45,528 bases of DNA from an uncultured Eubacteriales bacterium (GCA_902789675.1 CADAPG010000006.1:1-45528), one strand, 5' to 3'; counted from the first letter of the stretch, positions 36,401 to 44,589 are shown. Numbers and translations: made by a program. The notes: generated from the letters alone by a model not told the origin.

Positions 36401-39400
36401 TCCGACACCACGGGCAAGGACTACAAGAAATCGCCCGCAACGATCAGCGCCGGCACCGACGAGGTCAAGGTACTTCTGAAGAAAGGGGCGAAGCTTGACC
36501 GCTATGAGGCCGCAAACAGCGGCGAACCCGACATCGTCGCAGATCCCGAAATCACGGAAGGGCGGAGCCTGGTTCGTGTCACCGGACCCACGGACGTCAC
36601 CGGCACGGAGAAGATCATCACGCCGAACGACAACACCCGCGCGATCACGCCGGGCGGCACAAGCGACTTCCAGCTTTCCGGCTACAACACGTCCGGCGAC
36701 GCGAGAGAGTTGGTCAAAGGACTTGTCACCGGATACGACTACCTGCTTGTAAAGGCGGGAAAAGAGAACTACGTCCTCTATCCGTACATGACGGAGGAGG
36801 CGGACAGCAAGGATACGCAGCTCGTGGTGAGCCGGCTCGTGATGACCGGCGACCTCTCGCAGGGCACGGGTCTCGTGCATCCGATCACGGGCGGCACCGA
36901 TCCGGCGTATCTGATCGTGGACGACAACCACTATTCGGATCTTTACTTCGACGCGGTCGGATCCGATGACGCGCTGCTCGTCAGCTGGGTCGGCTTCAGC
37001 GACGGCAGCAGCGACAGCTACGAAGTCAAGCAGAGAAGCATCCCGCTGACGGGCGGCGAGCTTCCCGAGATCGTCACGCTGTATACCGGCAGCGATCCGT
37101 GTTCGCTGCCCTCCGTGGAGAACGGCGGCACGATCTGGGTCAGCGCTTCCGGAGACGGCTCGCAGGACAACGCGAAGCTCAAAGCGTGGCTGCTTGCGCA
37201 TCATGAAGGTCTGACCGAAGAAATGCTGGAGCCCCCGTATGAGACCACGCCTCCGGACCTTTCGTCCGCGGTGTTCCAGTGGGCGACGCAGTCCGCGCTC
37301 AATACGCAGTGCGGCGACAGCAGCGTCCTGCATGTGAAGGTCGGCGATACGGAAGAAACGGCGGTGATCGACGGCGAGCATATCCACAATCTGGAGACGG
37401 CAACGATCGGCGATCGGATCTATCTGCTGTATTCCGCGACGCAGGTTGTGTATCTCGATACGACGAACGATGTGCCGCAGACCGTCGGCGCAAACGGTAT
37501 CGACGCGGGGACCGAGCGGACGATGATCCATCGTCTGTACTTGAGAACGGTGGACCAAAACGGCTTCTCGCCCGCAGTGTGCATCGAAACCGTGGTCGAC
37601 CACGAAAGCTGCACAAGGGATACGGTCGCGGATTCCAGACTGCGCGACGGCGTGTTCGTCGGCGGATCGGTTGCGACGGAGCAGGCGGACCCGTATCTGT
37701 CCAACCTGCGCTTTGTGACGGCGAAGCTGGACGAAGGCGAAGCGCAGACGATGGCGCTCTTCGAAATGGGCGGCAACACCTGGCTGCTCAAAAAGGCGGA
37801 CATGGACAACCTCCTTGCCGACAGCAGCGCGTCCGTCGAGCTGACGCCGATCTTCAGCGAAACCACCGGTACCGACGCGGTGATCGGATCGGACAATTCG
37901 GAGGACGGAAACCTTGCGGTCGTCTACACCGCACCAGTCAACGACAGCCTCAGCAACGCGATCTGGATCGCGTGGTGGGACAAACAGGCGGGCAGCTGGG
38001 GCAGCCCGGCGATCCTTGCAATGCGCGACCTGCAGATCTACGAGGACAGCATCACCTACGACATGACGCCGGAGCAGACCGAAAAGGCATACCTCGGTCA
38101 GTACACCACGCCGACCGGCGCGACCGGGTCGATGAACAAGCTCACCTTCTCCAACCTGCAGATGAGCACGGTGCATATCCCGACGGAAGAGGCGGAGGAT
38201 CCGGAGAACGGATCGGAAGCGCCGGAGAACGAGCAGATCATCATTCTGACGACAGGCGCGATCACAAAGCTGAAACAGATGACGGTCAACGGGGGCGAGG
38301 CGCTCGAATATGACACCATCGCCACGGACGGCGCCGCTTCGATCGGCTTCTATGCGATCGGATTCGGCATGGGCGAACAGGCGATCGGCGAAGGCGATCT
38401 CGATTTCCATAACCACGACTTCACGATCGGCAGCAGACTGCTCGGCGAGGTGGGCTTCCGCAACACCGGCACGGCGTCCATCCGCGCGAGCGCTGCGAAT
38501 CCGATGACGGTCCGCCTGATGGTCACGGAAGGCGGCGAAAACAGCCCCGCGCGGGAAATCGTGAAATGGGAGCTGACGGAATCCATCCCCTCCGGAAAAG
38601 CGACGCGGCTCTACTTTGATTCGCTTCCGCTTACGGCAAATCTCAAGAAGAACGCGATCTTCTATCTCGATGTGGAAGAGAACGCGTATTTCGGCGAGAA
38701 CGGAGGCAAGATTTTCCACGGACAGACCGAACCGCTGTTTACCGTCGAGGAGTCTCCGGAGCTGAGCTTCAGCAAGTTCGAGCTGTCGCTGCTTTCGGTC
38801 AAGAACGGCATTGCGACCTTCGATCTCGATGCGATGGTGATCAACAACGGCTCCGGCGATGCGGAAAACGTCTTCATCCAGTTCAGCTACGATACCGGCA
38901 AGATCGACGATTTCGGCAACCGCATCTGCAACGTGATCGACATTACCGGCAGCGATCTGAAGACCGGCGAACAGCAGCTGTTGAGACGCGGCGGCACGGA
39001 GGACATGCAGAACGGCATCTACCGCCTGCAGGGAACCGACGGATCAAAGATCGGCGTCGGATACGGACGCACGGTGACCGGAACGCTCCGCGTGCCGACC
39101 TCCTGCTTCATCAGCGAGGAGAACATCACCGGTCTGCACCTGAAGGCGGAGATCTATTCCGATGCGGATACGCCGAATCTCCTGTATTCGGTATACAGCT
39201 CCGATCACGGAGAATACAACGAAACGAACAACCGCAGCGAACATACGTTCAAGCATCATACGGCGTTCACGGTGCCGGATCGCATCACGACCGCGCTCGG
39301 CACGACGCTCATCCTGCCCGTCACGTTTGAAGCGACGCACGATACACCCAGCCTGATGCTGACCGAGATCAGCGACGGCACGCCGGACTGGACGCCGCGC

Positions 39401-42400
39401 ATGGGCATCTGCTACTACGACGAGGAGCGTCAGGTCATCGTCGCCGCGCCGAACAGCACTGCAAAGGAACTGATCGACGCGGGTAAGGTCCCGACGGGTA
39501 TTCTGCAGCTGAAGGATATGTCGACCAACTCGATCGACGTGATCACGTATCGGATCACTTCGATGGCGCAGGGCGTGAACATCTACCGCGACGACGCGAC
39601 GTTCACCTTCTATGACGCCGACGGACAGGAAACGATCCTGTATCCCGAAGAGACCGATCAACCCGGCTGGTCGTTCCTCGACAAGGGCGTGTCGATCGGC
39701 TGGACCGGCGGCGAACCCGGCGAGATACCGATGAACCACGACCTCTCGCTGTCGAACCAGGACGGCGCGTACTTCACGTTCCATTCGGTCGCCGACACCA
39801 TGACGTTCTACTTCATGGGAGAGATCACCGTGGAATCCTCTCTGTTCGGCACGCAGACGTTCACGTCGTCGCCGGCAACGATGCGTTTCGACAACCCGAC
39901 CGGCGCGAACCACGTCGTCAAGGTCTCGGCAAAGGCGGGCACCAAGATCGACCGCTTCGTCGCAACATATAAGGACGACCCGGTCGTCGACCCGGATCCG
40001 GACGCGCCGGAGATGCTGTGGAACCGCAGCTTCCCGGAAATCGCTTCGGTGCAGGACGGCGACACCGTGCCGATGACCTGCTACATCATCGATAAATCCG
40101 GCATTTCGAGCGTGAGCTTCAACAATCAGAAGCTCTCCGAAACCACGGAGCCCGCGCTGGTCAAGGTCAGCGACAAGCTGTGGTACTTCGATTACACGTT
40201 CGCGGAGAATAAACAGGTCAGCATCCGCGCGACCGACATCGTGGGCAACAGCAGCGAAAGCGGCGTGAACGTGGAGTGGTTCAACAGCGTGGTAAGCGCC
40301 GGCGCGAACGCCGAGGCGCCCAAAATGACCCGCGACCATCTGCGCACCACCGATCCGGACGGTAATCTGGTCGGCATGACGGATCCCAAGAACTATACGC
40401 CGTGGCTGAACAGCACATATGCGCTCGAAGAAAACGAGGAGAGCAAGGCGTATGTATACGCGGACGGACTGTTCCGGGATACGCCTTTGGACAAATCGGA
40501 CGATGAACGCTGGCTCATCGGAGAGGATGGCTACTATCAGGTGCGCGTGGACCGCAGCGACGGCACCTGGGCAAGAGCGATCGTGCAGATCGACGGGATC
40601 GACCTCATTCCGCCGGAGCTGGCCGTTCGGGCGGAGAAGGACGGTCTGCGGATCAACGCGACCGACAACCGCTCGCTTCAGAGCGTGTGCGTCAACGGCT
40701 ATCCGCTTGCGGTCAGCGGAAGCGCGTTCAAGGGCGTCTTCCCGGTGGCGTACAGCGGCGTTTACACGGTTGAGGCTGCGGACGCCGCGGGCAATACGAC
40801 AAGCACGAGCGTGCAGGTCGAGATCCCGCTTGCGATCGGCGATCCCGCGGTAACCGTCGACTGCGCAAACGGCAACATTCAGATCAGCGTCATCGCGGAC
40901 AGATCGATCGTGACGGGCGGTGAATTCGATCCGGCGCTCAGCGAGCCCGCGCAGAACATCTATACGGCGAACTATGAGATCGTGCTTGCGCCGGAGGGAA
41001 CGACGGAAGCGCCGGAGACCGGCTGGACCGCGCTGACCGACTCCGCCACGCTGACCGTTTCGGAAGGCGTCTATGAGCTGTTCGTCCGCAACGGCGCCGG
41101 AGAAACCGCGAAGCATGAGAATCCGCTCTATCTGTACCATCCGATCAGCTGGAACATGCCGACCTACGACTGGGTCGAGACCGAAACGGGCTACAACGTC
41201 ACGGCGACGACGGTCTGCGAGCTGAACGAGACGCATATCATGACCGAAACGGTCGTATCCGTCGGTACGGTGAAACAGCCGGCAACCTGCGAAATGGACG
41301 GCACAATGCTCTACACCGCGACCTTTGAGAACGATCTGTTTACGACGCAGACGAAGTATGTGCCGATCCCGGCGATCGGACATGCATGGGGCGACCCGGT
41401 CTACTCATGGCACGAGACCGAGGAGGACGGCGTATACGCGGAGGCGATCTCCATCTGCGGGCATGATTCGTCGCACGTTCTGCATGAGCTCGTCACGCCG
41501 GAAATCGAGATCCCGATCCCGCCGACCTGCGAGGAGGGCGGCGAAGTGCGCTACACCGCGGTCTTTGAGGTCGAGCTGTTCGAAACGCAGGTAAAGACCG
41601 AGCCGATCCCGCCGATGGGTCACAAATGGGGGACCCCGACCTATGATTGGGTCGTGACCGGGGACGGCTATACCGTAACGGGAACGACGGTGTGCGAACA
41701 CGATCCGTCGCACGTCGGGACCGAAACGGAGCACGCGACCTACGAGATCGTTGCGCCGCCGACCACGCGGGAGGACGGTCTCGGACGCTGGACGGCGGTG
41801 TTCACCGACGAGCGCTTCACCACGCAGACGAAGGACGTCGTGCTTCCGATGCTGCGTCCCACGTTCTACGGCGAACATCTCCCGGCGGTCGACGTCGCGG
41901 AATACGCCGACGGCAGAACGCTGTACCGGTACGACGTCAGGATCCGGAACGTCGACGTCGATTGGCGTTCGGTCTCGATACAGGTCTTTGTCGAATACGA
42001 TCCGTCGATCCTGACCTTCGCGGAAGCGAGGACGCCGTTTACCGGCAGCGTCGGCGTCAACGCCGAGGACGGTACCGTCCGGTTCGCGTGGGCGACCGAC
42101 GGCGAGGCGCAGCCGCTGCCGGACGGCACGGTCGTCGTATCGCTGTACTTTGCGGCGGCGGGTCCGATCGCGGACGGCACAGTCGCGGAGATCGTCTTCA
42201 AAGAGGGCACCGGGCTTTCGTACCTCAACGAAGCGGGAGGAACGGTGGAAGCCGATCCGGTGCTGTACGAGAACGGCAGCATCACGTTCAGTATTCCCGA
42301 TCTGCTGACGTTTGCGGGCGAGGATGTGTTCGCGAACGACGTCTGGATCATGGAGAATGGCGAGATGCTTTACCGGTACGATGTGCGTCTGGAGGATCTG

Positions 42401-42958
42401 CCCAAACCGGGACTCCTCGTCACCAGCGCACAGATCTTCCTGCACTGCGACGGCACGAAGCTTGTGTTCCGCAGAGCGGAAGGACCGGTCGACTGGACGG
42501 CGACCGAAAAGAACGGCAAGCTGCTGTTCGCGTGGGCGTCCGAAGCCGGCGTGCTGCTGCACGATGACGACATCGTCCTGACGCTCTGGTTCGCAAAGGG
42601 CGACGGCGTGCAGCCGGGCGATCGGGTCGAGATCGCGTTCACCGCGAACGCGCTCGGCTATCCGAGCTCCGTATCGTTCCTGTTTGCGGACAAGGTCACG
42701 GAGGTCGAGGCGGCGACGATCGACGGCAGCATCACGTTCGAAGCGCCGCTGTACGGCGACGCGAACTGCGACGGCATGATCACTGCGGCGGACGCGGCGC
42801 TGATCCTCCGGTCGATCGTCGGGCTCTCCGCACTCAGTCCGCGCGGCACGCTGAACGCGGATGTGGACGGCGACGGCGAGGTCACGGCGGCGGATGCGGC
42901 GATGATCCTGCGCTACGTGGTCGGTCTGATCGCCTCGTTCCCGGCGGAGAATCCGTAA
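30482..42958 (+). CDS. Giant secreted multidomain protein with cohesin-like and dockerin modules
   Basis: A 4158-residue exported protein in one open frame. A signal peptide ends near FASA. Calx-beta-like domains lie at about 273-355 and 356-471. A long beta-rich region follows, with strongly hydrophobic alternating strands at about 1571-1640 and 1763-1842. A module of about 140 residues occurs twice (about 1884-2024 and 3029-3172). CARDB/Ig-like domains lie at about 2600-2880 and 3175-3300. Three tandem GH-WG repeats (3560-3792) precede two cohesin-like domains (about 3793-3940 and 3941-4088). A type I dockerin (4092-4158) has GDANCDGMITAADAALILR and ADVDGDGEVTAADAAMILR. There is no LPXTG or membrane anchor. 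GGGGGAG precedes the ATG at 30482. The likely role is an adhesin or scaffold of an extracellular complex; this is inference. Confidence 0.85.
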   Translation: MKTGFMKKVLALALCLCMCVSLLPSRFASAESVDEPPKPDGETPDVIVTQDGEITPDEDWNEVYPFGTFAFGNYQADIAEPGAKTADGHEIPQTILIPMYRLGGTVGKATVRIHYTPVITKDEYGREAVYDYAASGRQDVRIEYENPNPIAAYQQFGVPQKELDTAASEIFVTLPEMPENVEEASELNLRLSAPVDADAYRWQVKELGEWRTVDGVKADELPIRWGDLWNFDIDEWTGLDFRCIYEKDNALFGTVSLLGEVYESPYRDPEPLPDDLVIPDEFGFTALESEDDFLSCEFELTFADGETVKYIRVTALDDEIPELPEMGLFTILRCEGGAASDTCNTLTLMVSDNDRGEPSELGFTAETVSADRAEGVAKVKVARTGGKTYPVTVHYMTEDGTALAGIDYAKTEGELAFAGSIDEIEIAVPLITNYSTGEKGFSVVLSDVRGGGTDDLCTLSIGRVDVTIFGSCHEPEDKDAGVNLATLLTRNNAAHSATHVTQGKNALIDIETEPTVVSNAVMPEPQPVVASLTRPEQTRSYSVDPDLLKYSFSRDSIYQAEQANDGTDYWRDWDDIMGDLANSYDGMDHARSSKDPISWIKSCDEGYFDTVYGQRDYGGTYNVTRLDTNYCGKAISVWNDENEPGDYYDQLLMSFGWVRPGLYKTGALRWNHRVLRPELTVTVGDWSYSHWFGYDTSTGHTKTQPNEWETQYMISEIGGYGSAMDDHYVHDYKWGTPEGPNLNFGEHFEISLRLQYYDAWTSNPSTSLNDQVTTKGMDSLFDVSAVGGHRRVFHNTNENGNGIRLKLFTANDQNENNDFPKIEVDPDSNFYLTLAPEVSIVPGEGGVDTQGNIYVGTKLMITPPGNVGDYRIAQDGVFMVNQNGDKVGHVEANGDGYSCTMIWDGIGEADLNGVYTLCVTYCRQQNITIDVSHSVPDGQTEEDVFRRLLEKTITVQTSVLTDNDGEHTFRTADDTVWDGGSFDQFNKTEHGYTVANIDNFQTICFHQDPQDLIIHEGKSYAGNAVIPLADRDFTKEELIFEFYDADFLDVISPMTVSIDHVEIYYDSDADGEIKGELDKYGVFQVDGPDKFIEQVSGDYPESNFAAVLGKDENGNEQVHQYFMVVFLSTTARSIVPPPGYTGDEKAQLLPAFLSAVTDSLAAAKLTEEQRMYRYIRGNRTDDQPMFGAEASGLRVIEIPLGGDIGELWFDSHKTAVFDSEGKIADTNEEKSFTWTPNFIGNLLVPFDSPSPIIDTNNATGGGVPLAGENPTRNPDGTYAYSEEGLRKINGYLGSFTDRSAFAIGIQEQIKHAYGPEGTTLIDSFADIQPETVEIGSVRSVPGAEGVTSTGTADTPGETQGASPQNNSDTNAFKQDLGANLPTLQLGIGDYANIIIEENKIAFSICIPTFSDSKTYGETEETLANGGTKTTENIEGGTKETYNYQKNGTDVTTVVETVKDPTDPNTRTKTITTETKNGDEKTYRQVTKTQKYEDGEWCLVDEKVRDNKPGLSERAKENFKKTSGYDTLQDFIKACKSDDKDSLGNFMSGTFSVDALRAAKNGKAKTSNRAVTFTVQFAVAFEYNSIDNCLYFKNAGVSAALSVNFTFQARLPAFPLLYFYMKVGLDFKASMGFSVYRKATYGSEITEFMPPENDLSALENGGEAIFQLDMTKKTKDTVRGFSLNLNGKVLLEIFDKEDLSGTALASGTISGDGGEQQVLLKEYNKVIYIRIKANDTKPIKASKLRPIIGAWSKWAFDGVTLEPGFSVEIGFGIGVEVLKLEAYAKVSVSIALTLGGYLAETDTYEGFYVSDFKAYFSLGVNVSLVLFNFSLDLFSVGSDGKQSGTGGYFTWDSTVTALNDNKKLKEWITYTDALGKPLEDKPVMPQGVNIFKDNTDMHFFRSDGQAADTSKDDQGWTFRTDVQPWRWKGGKFIGETPQNHDLSEADEDNVFVTFTPSPSDIKLYFSGNITVFIGSDTTGKDYKKSPATISAGTDEVKVLLKKGAKLDRYEAANSGEPDIVADPEITEGRSLVRVTGPTDVTGTEKIITPNDNTRAITPGGTSDFQLSGYNTSGDARELVKGLVTGYDYLLVKAGKENYVLYPYMTEEADSKDTQLVVSRLVMTGDLSQGTGLVHPITGGTDPAYLIVDDNHYSDLYFDAVGSDDALLVSWVGFSDGSSDSYEVKQRSIPLTGGELPEIVTLYTGSDPCSLPSVENGGTIWVSASGDGSQDNAKLKAWLLAHHEGLTEEMLEPPYETTPPDLSSAVFQWATQSALNTQCGDSSVLHVKVGDTEETAVIDGEHIHNLETATIGDRIYLLYSATQVVYLDTTNDVPQTVGANGIDAGTERTMIHRLYLRTVDQNGFSPAVCIETVVDHESCTRDTVADSRLRDGVFVGGSVATEQADPYLSNLRFVTAKLDEGEAQTMALFEMGGNTWLLKKADMDNLLADSSASVELTPIFSETTGTDAVIGSDNSEDGNLAVVYTAPVNDSLSNAIWIAWWDKQAGSWGSPAILAMRDLQIYEDSITYDMTPEQTEKAYLGQYTTPTGATGSMNKLTFSNLQMSTVHIPTEEAEDPENGSEAPENEQIIILTTGAITKLKQMTVNGGEALEYDTIATDGAASIGFYAIGFGMGEQAIGEGDLDFHNHDFTIGSRLLGEVGFRNTGTASIRASAANPMTVRLMVTEGGENSPAREIVKWELTESIPSGKATRLYFDSLPLTANLKKNAIFYLDVEENAYFGENGGKIFHGQTEPLFTVEESPELSFSKFELSLLSVKNGIATFDLDAMVINNGSGDAENVFIQFSYDTGKIDDFGNRICNVIDITGSDLKTGEQQLLRRGGTEDMQNGIYRLQGTDGSKIGVGYGRTVTGTLRVPTSCFISEENITGLHLKAEIYSDADTPNLLYSVYSSDHGEYNETNNRSEHTFKHHTAFTVPDRITTALGTTLILPVTFEATHDTPSLMLTEISDGTPDWTPRMGICYYDEERQVIVAAPNSTAKELIDAGKVPTGILQLKDMSTNSIDVITYRITSMAQGVNIYRDDATFTFYDADGQETILYPEETDQPGWSFLDKGVSIGWTGGEPGEIPMNHDLSLSNQDGAYFTFHSVADTMTFYFMGEITVESSLFGTQTFTSSPATMRFDNPTGANHVVKVSAKAGTKIDRFVATYKDDPVVDPDPDAPEMLWNRSFPEIASVQDGDTVPMTCYIIDKSGISSVSFNNQKLSETTEPALVKVSDKLWYFDYTFAENKQVSIRATDIVGNSSESGVNVEWFNSVVSAGANAEAPKMTRDHLRTTDPDGNLVGMTDPKNYTPWLNSTYALEENEESKAYVYADGLFRDTPLDKSDDERWLIGEDGYYQVRVDRSDGTWARAIVQIDGIDLIPPELAVRAEKDGLRINATDNRSLQSVCVNGYPLAVSGSAFKGVFPVAYSGVYTVEAADAAGNTTSTSVQVEIPLAIGDPAVTVDCANGNIQISVIADRSIVTGGEFDPALSEPAQNIYTANYEIVLAPEGTTEAPETGWTALTDSATLTVSEGVYELFVRNGAGETAKHENPLYLYHPISWNMPTYDWVETETGYNVTATTVCELNETHIMTETVVSVGTVKQPATCEMDGTMLYTATFENDLFTTQTKYVPIPAIGHAWGDPVYSWHETEEDGVYAEAISICGHDSSHVLHELVTPEIEIPIPPTCEEGGEVRYTAVFEVELFETQVKTEPIPPMGHKWGTPTYDWVVTGDGYTVTGTTVCEHDPSHVGTETEHATYEIVAPPTTREDGLGRWTAVFTDERFTTQTKDVVLPMLRPTFYGEHLPAVDVAEYADGRTLYRYDVRIRNVDVDWRSVSIQVFVEYDPSILTFAEARTPFTGSVGVNAEDGTVRFAWATDGEAQPLPDGTVVVSLYFAAAGPIADGTVAEIVFKEGTGLSYLNEAGGTVEADPVLYENGSITFSIPDLLTFAGEDVFANDVWIMENGEMLYRYDVRLEDLPKPGLLVTSAQIFLHCDGTKLVFRRAEGPVDWTATEKNGKLLFAWASEAGVLLHDDDIVLTLWFAKGDGVQPGDRVEIAFTANALGYPSSVSFLFADKVTEVEAATIDGSITFEAPLYGDANCDGMITAADAALILRSIVGLSALSPRGTLNADVDGDGEVTAADAAMILRYVVGLIASFPAENP
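41156..41856 (+). repeat. Three tandem repeats of about 75-80 codons within the giant gene
   Basis: Units at 41156-41392, 41393-41632 and 41633-41856 encode PTYDW/PVYSW, then a Cys-His segment (CELNETHI, CGHDSSHV, CEHDPSHV), a P-TCE--G---YTA-FE block and a closing GHAWG/GHKWG in the first two. The third ends in VVLPML and leads into the cohesin-like domains. The nucleotide sequences have diverged, so this is an old protein-level repeat. Confidence 0.85.
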
Positions 42959-42979
42959 TCTCTCCCAAAACAGCATCAT

Positions 42980-43017
42980 AACAACGGCGCCCGATCTTTT
43001 GATCGGGCGCCGTTGTT
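42980..43017. terminator. Bidirectional terminator between the giant gene and holA
   Basis: Perfect 17-bp stem AACAACGGCGCCCGATC with its complement (42980-42996 and 43001-43017), loop TTTT. TGT follows on the plus strand, with a short T-rich stretch on either side. Confidence 0.9.
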
Positions 43018-43038
43018 TGTACAGAAAAGGGATTGTGT

Positions 43039-44025
43039 TCAGAAGCTTTTATAGATCGCCAGGATCAGCCCGTCGGTCTCGTTCAGCTCGCCCATCTTCA
43101 GGCGGGCGTTGATCTCCGCAAAGGCGGCGACGGCGTTTCTCAACCGTTCCGTCGGGAATTTCTGCGCGTTTTTCAGCGCGATCTCCGCCGCCTTCGGACT
43201 GCCGCCCATCGCCTTCAGGATCTCCGGGCGCGGACGCTTTTCGTCGAGCAGCTCTTTGCCGATCAGCATCTGCTTGAGCCGCCCCTCGAGGAACGACGCA
43301 ACGCGCAGCGGGTTTTCCTGCCCGTCCGCCATCGCTTCCGTCAGCATGCGCATCGCGGTCTTTTTGTTGCCCGCCAGCAGCGCGTTCAGCATCGGGAAGA
43401 TCTCGTATTCGACCGACGGCGTCACGATGAATTTCAGCACGTCGCGCGTGATCACGCCGCCGTTTCCCACGTAATCGCAAAGCTTGCCGACCTCGTTTTC
43501 CAGCCGATAGGCGTCGGTGCCCACCATGTCGATCAGCGCAAAAGCCTCCGGACGGTCGAGCCGCACGCCGCGCTTGGCGCAAAGCATTGCGACCATGTTC
43601 TGCGCGCGGTCCTCGGAAAGCGGATCAAAGGAGACATAACGGTTTTTGTCGGAAAAGAGCTTCGAAAACGGCGTCTCCCTGCCTTTGCCGCGGCGCACAA
43701 AGAGAATGATCGTGTCGGTCGGCGCAAACAGCGCGTCGAGCGCGTTTCGCTTTTCGAGCGCGTCAAAGAGCGCGGCGTCGTCGAACTCCGTGAAGATCGT
43801 CACGCACAGCGTATCGAACACCGGCACGGCATGGATCGCGTCGAGCACGGCGATCACGTCCGGCTCCTTCTGCCGCTTCAGGTTCAGATCCGAAAAGCCG
43901 GGATCCAAAAGCGCCGTGATCCGATCGACCGCCTGCTGCTTGGTCAATTCCTCCGCGCCTTCGAAAAGGTATGCGCCTGCAAGAGTTTTTGCATTGGTGC
44001 GTTTGTAAAGCTCGCTCTCGTTCAT
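43039..44025 (-). CDS. holA: DNA polymerase III delta subunit HolA
   Basis: A 328-residue clamp-loader subunit that opens the sliding clamp. It matches the usual length and pattern of delta in Firmicutes: AYLFEGAEELTKQQAVDRI at the start, an AAA-like region without a P-loop, then IDMVGTDAYRLENEVGKL, the collar region NPLRVASFLEGRLKQML and KAAEIALKNAQKF. The MNESELYKR start at 44025 is supported by homology. It has no Shine-Dalgarno site, and its promoter places the transcript start at about the ATG. It is divergent from rpsF and convergent with the giant gene. Confidence 0.93.
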   Translation of the reverse strand: MNESELYKRTNAKTLAGAYLFEGAEELTKQQAVDRITALLDPGFSDLNLKRQKEPDVIAVLDAIHAVPVFDTLCVTIFTEFDDAALFDALEKRNALDALFAPTDTIILFVRRGKGRETPFSKLFSDKNRYVSFDPLSEDRAQNMVAMLCAKRGVRLDRPEAFALIDMVGTDAYRLENEVGKLCDYVGNGGVITRDVLKFIVTPSVEYEIFPMLNALLAGNKKTAMRMLTEAMADGQENPLRVASFLEGRLKQMLIGKELLDEKRPRPEILKAMGGSPKAAEIALKNAQKFPTERLRNAVAAFAEINARLKMGELNETDGLILAIYKSF

Positions 44026-44031
44026 ACCGAC

Positions 44032-44060
44032 AGTATACCATAAAAAAAGACGGATGACAA
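44032..44060 (-). promoter_or_regulatory. Promoter of holA, predicting a leaderless transcript
   Basis: Minus strand TTGTCA (44055-44060), 17 bases, TATACT (44032-44037). Seven bases after the -10 box is 44025, the A of the holA ATG. Confidence 0.6.
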
Positions 44061-44164
44061 TGCAATCCTGCACGCGCATGCGGCGATATGTGCCTGCGGC
44101 GCATGCGGGAGATCGGGATCGGCAAAGCCGCCGCAAAATCACGGAAAAAAACCGAAAAAAGCCC

Positions 44165-44193
44165 TTGCATTCTCAGAAGAGTTGTGATATAGT
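44165..44193 (+). promoter_or_regulatory. Promoter of rpsF-ssb-rpsR
   Basis: TTGCAT (44165-44170), 17 bases, TATAGT (44188-44193). The leader of about 60 bases has a CCTTCT/AGAAGG stem ahead of the AAGGAGGT site. Confidence 0.75.
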
Positions 44194-44257
44194 ACGAAAG
44201 CTAACGGTCCTTCTTGCCTTCAGGAGAAGGCCACAAGTCCACAAGGAGGTGAAAAAC

Positions 44258-44545
44258 ATGAATCAGTACGAAGTTTTGTACGTGATCACGCCTGAACTCG
44301 ATGAAGAAGCGGATAAGGTCGTCATGGATAAGTTTGCCGACATTATCACTGCAAACGGCGGCGAGATCGAGAAGACCGAGGTATGGGGCAAGCGTCGTCT
44401 TGCGTACCCGATCGACTACAAGACCGAGGGCTATTATGTTCTGGTCGTTTTCAACGCGAATCCGGAACTGCCCCGTGAGCTGGAGCGCAACATGCGCAAC
44501 GATGAGCGGCTCATGCGTTACATGGTCACTCGCAAGGAAGCATAA
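44258..44545 (+). CDS. rpsF: 30S ribosomal protein S6
   Basis: A 95-residue S6 protein: NQYEVLYVITPELDEE, then GGEIEKTEVWGKRRLAYPIDYKTEGYY and a C-terminal RNDERLMRYMVTRKE. S6 forms a pair with S18 on the platform of the small subunit. The start at 44258 has AAGGAGGT seven bases before it; the frame is open further upstream but without homology. It is first in the widely conserved rpsF-ssb-rpsR operon. Confidence 0.97.
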   Translation: MNQYEVLYVITPELDEEADKVVMDKFADIITANGGEIEKTEVWGKRRLAYPIDYKTEGYYVLVVFNANPELPRELERNMRNDERLMRYMVTRKEA

Positions 44546-44589
44546 GACCCAAAGTAAAACAGCACGAAAGAACGGAGGAATTTGAAAGC

